Translations under genes and position numbers: made by a program
Notes under the pieces: generated by a model
Databases searched by the model: none
Told to the model about the DNA's origin: nothing
What the model saw: the letters and a program-made list of their open reading frames with translations, nothing else
Assembly (NCBI RefSeq): GCF_004519295.1
Contig: NZ_SOZH01000015.1
Coordinates: 1 to 42,519, forward strand
Length of the DNA: 42,519 bases
Source of the DNA: Cellulosimicrobium funkei
GTDB lineage: Bacteria; Actinomycetota; Actinomycetes; Actinomycetales; Cellulomonadaceae
Direction: 5' to 3'
Shown: in pieces, positions 41,000 to 42,519 of the stretch
How the letters are laid out: each line of letters begins with the position of its first letter
Numbering within the stretch: the first letter of the stretch is position 1

Positions 41000-41629
41000 G
41001 TGAGCCCACGGACGAGGCACGTCGCATGGACCGGCTGGGACGACGACCCCGACCGCCTCGAGGCGGCGACGGTCACCGTCCGCGGCGACCGCCTGGCCGC
41101 GCTCGGCACGTCGCGCGCCACCACCTACGCGACGGCGTGGGCGCTGCGCACCGGGCCGGGCTGGGTCACGGAGCACCTCGACGTGTCGGTGCGTGGCCTC
41201 GGGTGGTCGCGGCACCTCGACCTCGTCCGGGTGCCCGACGGCGCGTGGCGGGCCGACGTGCGCGAGGCGGGGACGCCGCCGTCGGGCCTGGCCGCGCCCG
41301 GCGTGGAGGACCCGGCCACGCTCGACGGGGCGCTGGACTGCGACATCGCGCTCTGCCCGGTGACGAACACGATGCCGATCCTGCGGCTCGGGCTGCTCGG
41401 GGACGACCCGCCGGCGCACGAGACGCACCTCGTGATGGCCTGGGTCGAGGTGCCGTCGCTGCGCGTCCTGCGCAGCGACCAGGTCTACGCGGCGCGCGAG
41501 CCGCTCGACCCCGCGACCGGGCGGGGCGTCGTCACGTACACGAGCGCGACGCGGGACTTCACGGCCGACCTCACCGTCGACGCCGACGGTCTCGTCGTGG
41601 ACTACCCGGAGCTCGCGCGCCGCCTCTGA
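41000..41629 (+). CDS. Putative glycolipid-binding domain protein (DUF1089-like)
   Basis: The 209-residue protein matches my memory of the putative glycolipid-binding (DUF1089) family: it starts with TRHVAWTGWDDDPDRLEAAT and has paired beta strands around YATAWALRTGPGWVTEHLDV and HLDLVRVPDGAWRADV. It also has the conserved LDCDIALCPVTNTMPILRL and ends with VVTYTSATRDFTADLTVDAD. The fold is a beta-roll thought to bind lipid-linked ligands. GTG at 41000 is preferred over the in-frame ATG at 40937 because homologues start at the RHVAW motif. Confidence 0.85.
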   Translation: MSPRTRHVAWTGWDDDPDRLEAATVTVRGDRLAALGTSRATTYATAWALRTGPGWVTEHLDVSVRGLGWSRHLDLVRVPDGAWRADVREAGTPPSGLAAPGVEDPATLDGALDCDIALCPVTNTMPILRLGLLGDDPPAHETHLVMAWVEVPSLRVLRSDQVYAAREPLDPATGRGVVTYTSATRDFTADLTVDADGLVVDYPELARRL

Positions 41630-41634
41630 CCCCG

Positions 41635-41713
41635 CCGACCACGAGGTTGCTGTCGCTCTCGCGTCGAGGACGACAGGAGGCTCGTGCTCGACCGCGCGCA
41701 GGGTCGTGGTCGG
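41635..41713. repeat. Spaced inverted repeat between convergent genes
   Basis: CCGACCACGA (41635-41644) and TCGTGGTCGG (41704-41713) are perfect 10-bp arms 59 bp apart, with smaller complementary words (CTGTCG/CGACAG) inside. It lies between the stop codons of the DUF1089-like and ArfB-like genes and may act as a bidirectional terminator or a structured RNA. Confidence 0.45.
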
Positions 41714-41731
41714 TGAGGCGTGCCCGCCCGG

Positions 41732-42169
41732 TCAGTCCTGCGGCGGGCGGCGCAGGCGCTTGACGTCGGTCCGCCGCTTCTTGGCGGCGATCCGCCGCTC
41801 GACGGACCCGCGCGTGGGCCGCGTCGCCCGCCGCGACGGCCCGGGAGGCGCGACGGCCGCGGCCAGCAGCGCGGCGAGCCGGGTGCGTGCGGCCTCGCGG
41901 TTGCGCCGCTGCTCCCGGTGCTCGGACGCCGCGACCGTGACGACGCCCCCGACGACGCGGCGACCCAGCCGGTCGAGCAGGCGCGCGCGCTGGGCCTCGG
42001 TGAGGACCGCCGACCGGGCGACGTCCCACGACAGCTCGACGCGCGAGTCCGTCGTGTTGACGCCCTGCCCGCCGGGGCCGGACGAGCGCGAGAACCGCCA
42101 CGACAGCTCCGCCTCGGGGACGACCAGTGCGGTCGTCACGCGCAGGCCGGGGCGGGCGTCGTCGGGCAT
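41732..42169 (-). CDS. arfB: Peptidyl-tRNA hydrolase ArfB-like (GGQ release factor family)
   Basis: The 145-residue protein has the release-factor catalytic domain FSRSSGPGGQGVNTTDSRVE (GGQ, about residues 30-40) and a C-terminal basic tail (RRIAAKKRRTDVKRLRRPP) that inserts in the mRNA channel of stalled ribosomes. ArfB-type proteins release peptides from non-stop ribosomes. There is no codon-recognition domain. The ATG at 42169 begins MPDDARPG; sequence upstream reads as low complexity. The gene is divergent from superoxide dismutase. Confidence 0.92.
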   Translation of the reverse strand: MPDDARPGLRVTTALVVPEAELSWRFSRSSGPGGQGVNTTDSRVELSWDVARSAVLTEAQRARLLDRLGRRVVGGVVTVAASEHREQRRNREAARTRLAALLAAAVAPPGPSRRATRPTRGSVERRIAAKKRRTDVKRLRRPPQD

Positions 42170-42360
42170 CCGTCCATCGTGCCCGACGAGGACCCCCCAG
42201 CCCAACGGATTCGGGCCCCGGCCCCCTGGCCGACCACCGTCCGTCGAGCACGGGACGAGCGACCGGAAAGGGGCCCACGCGGTCGCGGACCGCGTGCTCG
42301 GCGCAGCCGTTCGACGGGCGGGACGACCCGTCCGACCTGCAAGATCACAGCGCGCCCTCC

Positions 42361-42391
42361 TTGACCTCAACCGTGGTCGAGGTCCTAGCGT
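42361..42391 (+). promoter_or_regulatory. MerR/SoxR-type promoter of superoxide dismutase
   Basis: TTGACC (42361-42366) and TAGCGT (42386-42391) are separated by 19 bp, the over-long spacer typical of promoters activated by MerR-family proteins. The spacer holds a dyad, GACCTCAACC-GT-GGTCGAGGTC (42363-42384, one mismatch), closely like the CCTCAA...TTGAGG SoxR box. The start site would be near 42398, about 27 nt before the ATG. Confidence 0.7.
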
Positions 42392-42424
42392 GGCTGCATA
42401 CCGACGGAAGGAACCTGAGGAACC

Positions 42425-42519
42425 ATGCCTGTCTACACTCTCCCCGAGCTGTCCTACGACTACGGTGCGCTCGAGCCGCACATCTCCGGGCGGATCATGG
42501 AGCTGCACCACTCCAAGCA
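42425..42519 (+). CDS. sodA: Mn/Fe superoxide dismutase, N-terminal part (cut by window end)
   Basis: The visible 31 residues begin [20 protein letters not shown] and reach MELHHSK, the standard start of cytoplasmic Mn/Fe superoxide dismutases; His in EPHIS is the first metal ligand and HHSKH the helix that follows. The enzyme converts superoxide to oxygen and hydrogen peroxide. Two purine-rich sites (GGAAGGAA and GAGGAA) precede the ATG at 42425. The gene continues beyond the window. The MerR-type promoter suggests induction by redox-active compounds. Confidence 0.95.
   Translation, partial: MPVYTLPELSYDYGALEPHISGRIMELHHSK

Overview
The window is about 42.5 kb of very GC-rich DNA with strong third-position G/C codon bias, GTG starts, 4-base stop/start overlaps and several apparently leaderless promoters (a TANNNT box 6 to 8 nt before the start codon). 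Together with an LAxTG sortase substrate, a secreted sialidase and the protein content this points to a high-GC actinobacterium, most likely a Micrococcales relative of Cellulosimicrobium, Cellulomonas or Isoptericola. The genus is inference. No rRNA, tRNA, CRISPR array or insertion sequence was seen.

Left part, 1-11.6 kb. After the tail of an unrecognised gene come a sortase-anchored LAETG surface protein, a secreted GH33 sialidase behind a promoter/operator, a membrane protein, a DUF6325 plus SHOCT pair, a large formylglycine-type arylsulfatase, small membrane or lipoprotein genes, L-lactate dehydrogenase and a YihY/BrkB membrane protein. Sialidase and sulfatase suggest use of sialylated and sulfated glycans.

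Middle part, 11.7-24.0 kb. A translationally coupled cassette encodes an acyl-CoA dehydrogenase homologue, a PIG-L deacetylase/methyltransferase with a one-base frameshift, and a family 2 glycosyltransferase. It is followed by a LacI regulator, VanZ-like protein, MBL-fold hydrolase, small protein and lipoprotein, a PAS/SpoIIE phosphatase, an APH-like phosphotransferase, a LysE/LysG exporter-regulator pair, a STAS antagonist and a GlsB/YeaQ stress protein.

Right-centre, 24.1-39.8 kb, is the most notable region. Fourteen genes run on the minus strand, nearly all joined by 4-base overlaps. In transcription order: fatty-acyl-AMP ligase, carrier protein, KASIII-like enzyme, ATP-grasp ligase, PLP decarboxylase, second carrier protein, Cys-less KAS-like protein, short and long acyl-CoA dehydrogenase homologues, MATE exporter, glycosyltransferase-like protein, HAD phosphatase, Sfp-type phosphopantetheinyl transferase and a stand-alone condensation-domain protein. 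A divergent LuxR-type regulator sits at the head. This looks like a compact assembly line made of free-standing proteins: one carrier takes an acyl-adenylate, the other an amino acid that is decarboxylated while bound (the butirosin BtrI/BtrJ/BtrK logic), the two units are joined by KAS and/or condensation enzymes, oxidised, and exported.

Right end, 40.5-42.5 kb. A VOC-family protein, a putative glycolipid-binding protein, an ArfB-like GGQ hydrolase and the first codons of a Mn/Fe superoxide dismutase, whose promoter has a MerR/SoxR-type 19-bp spacer with a dyad.
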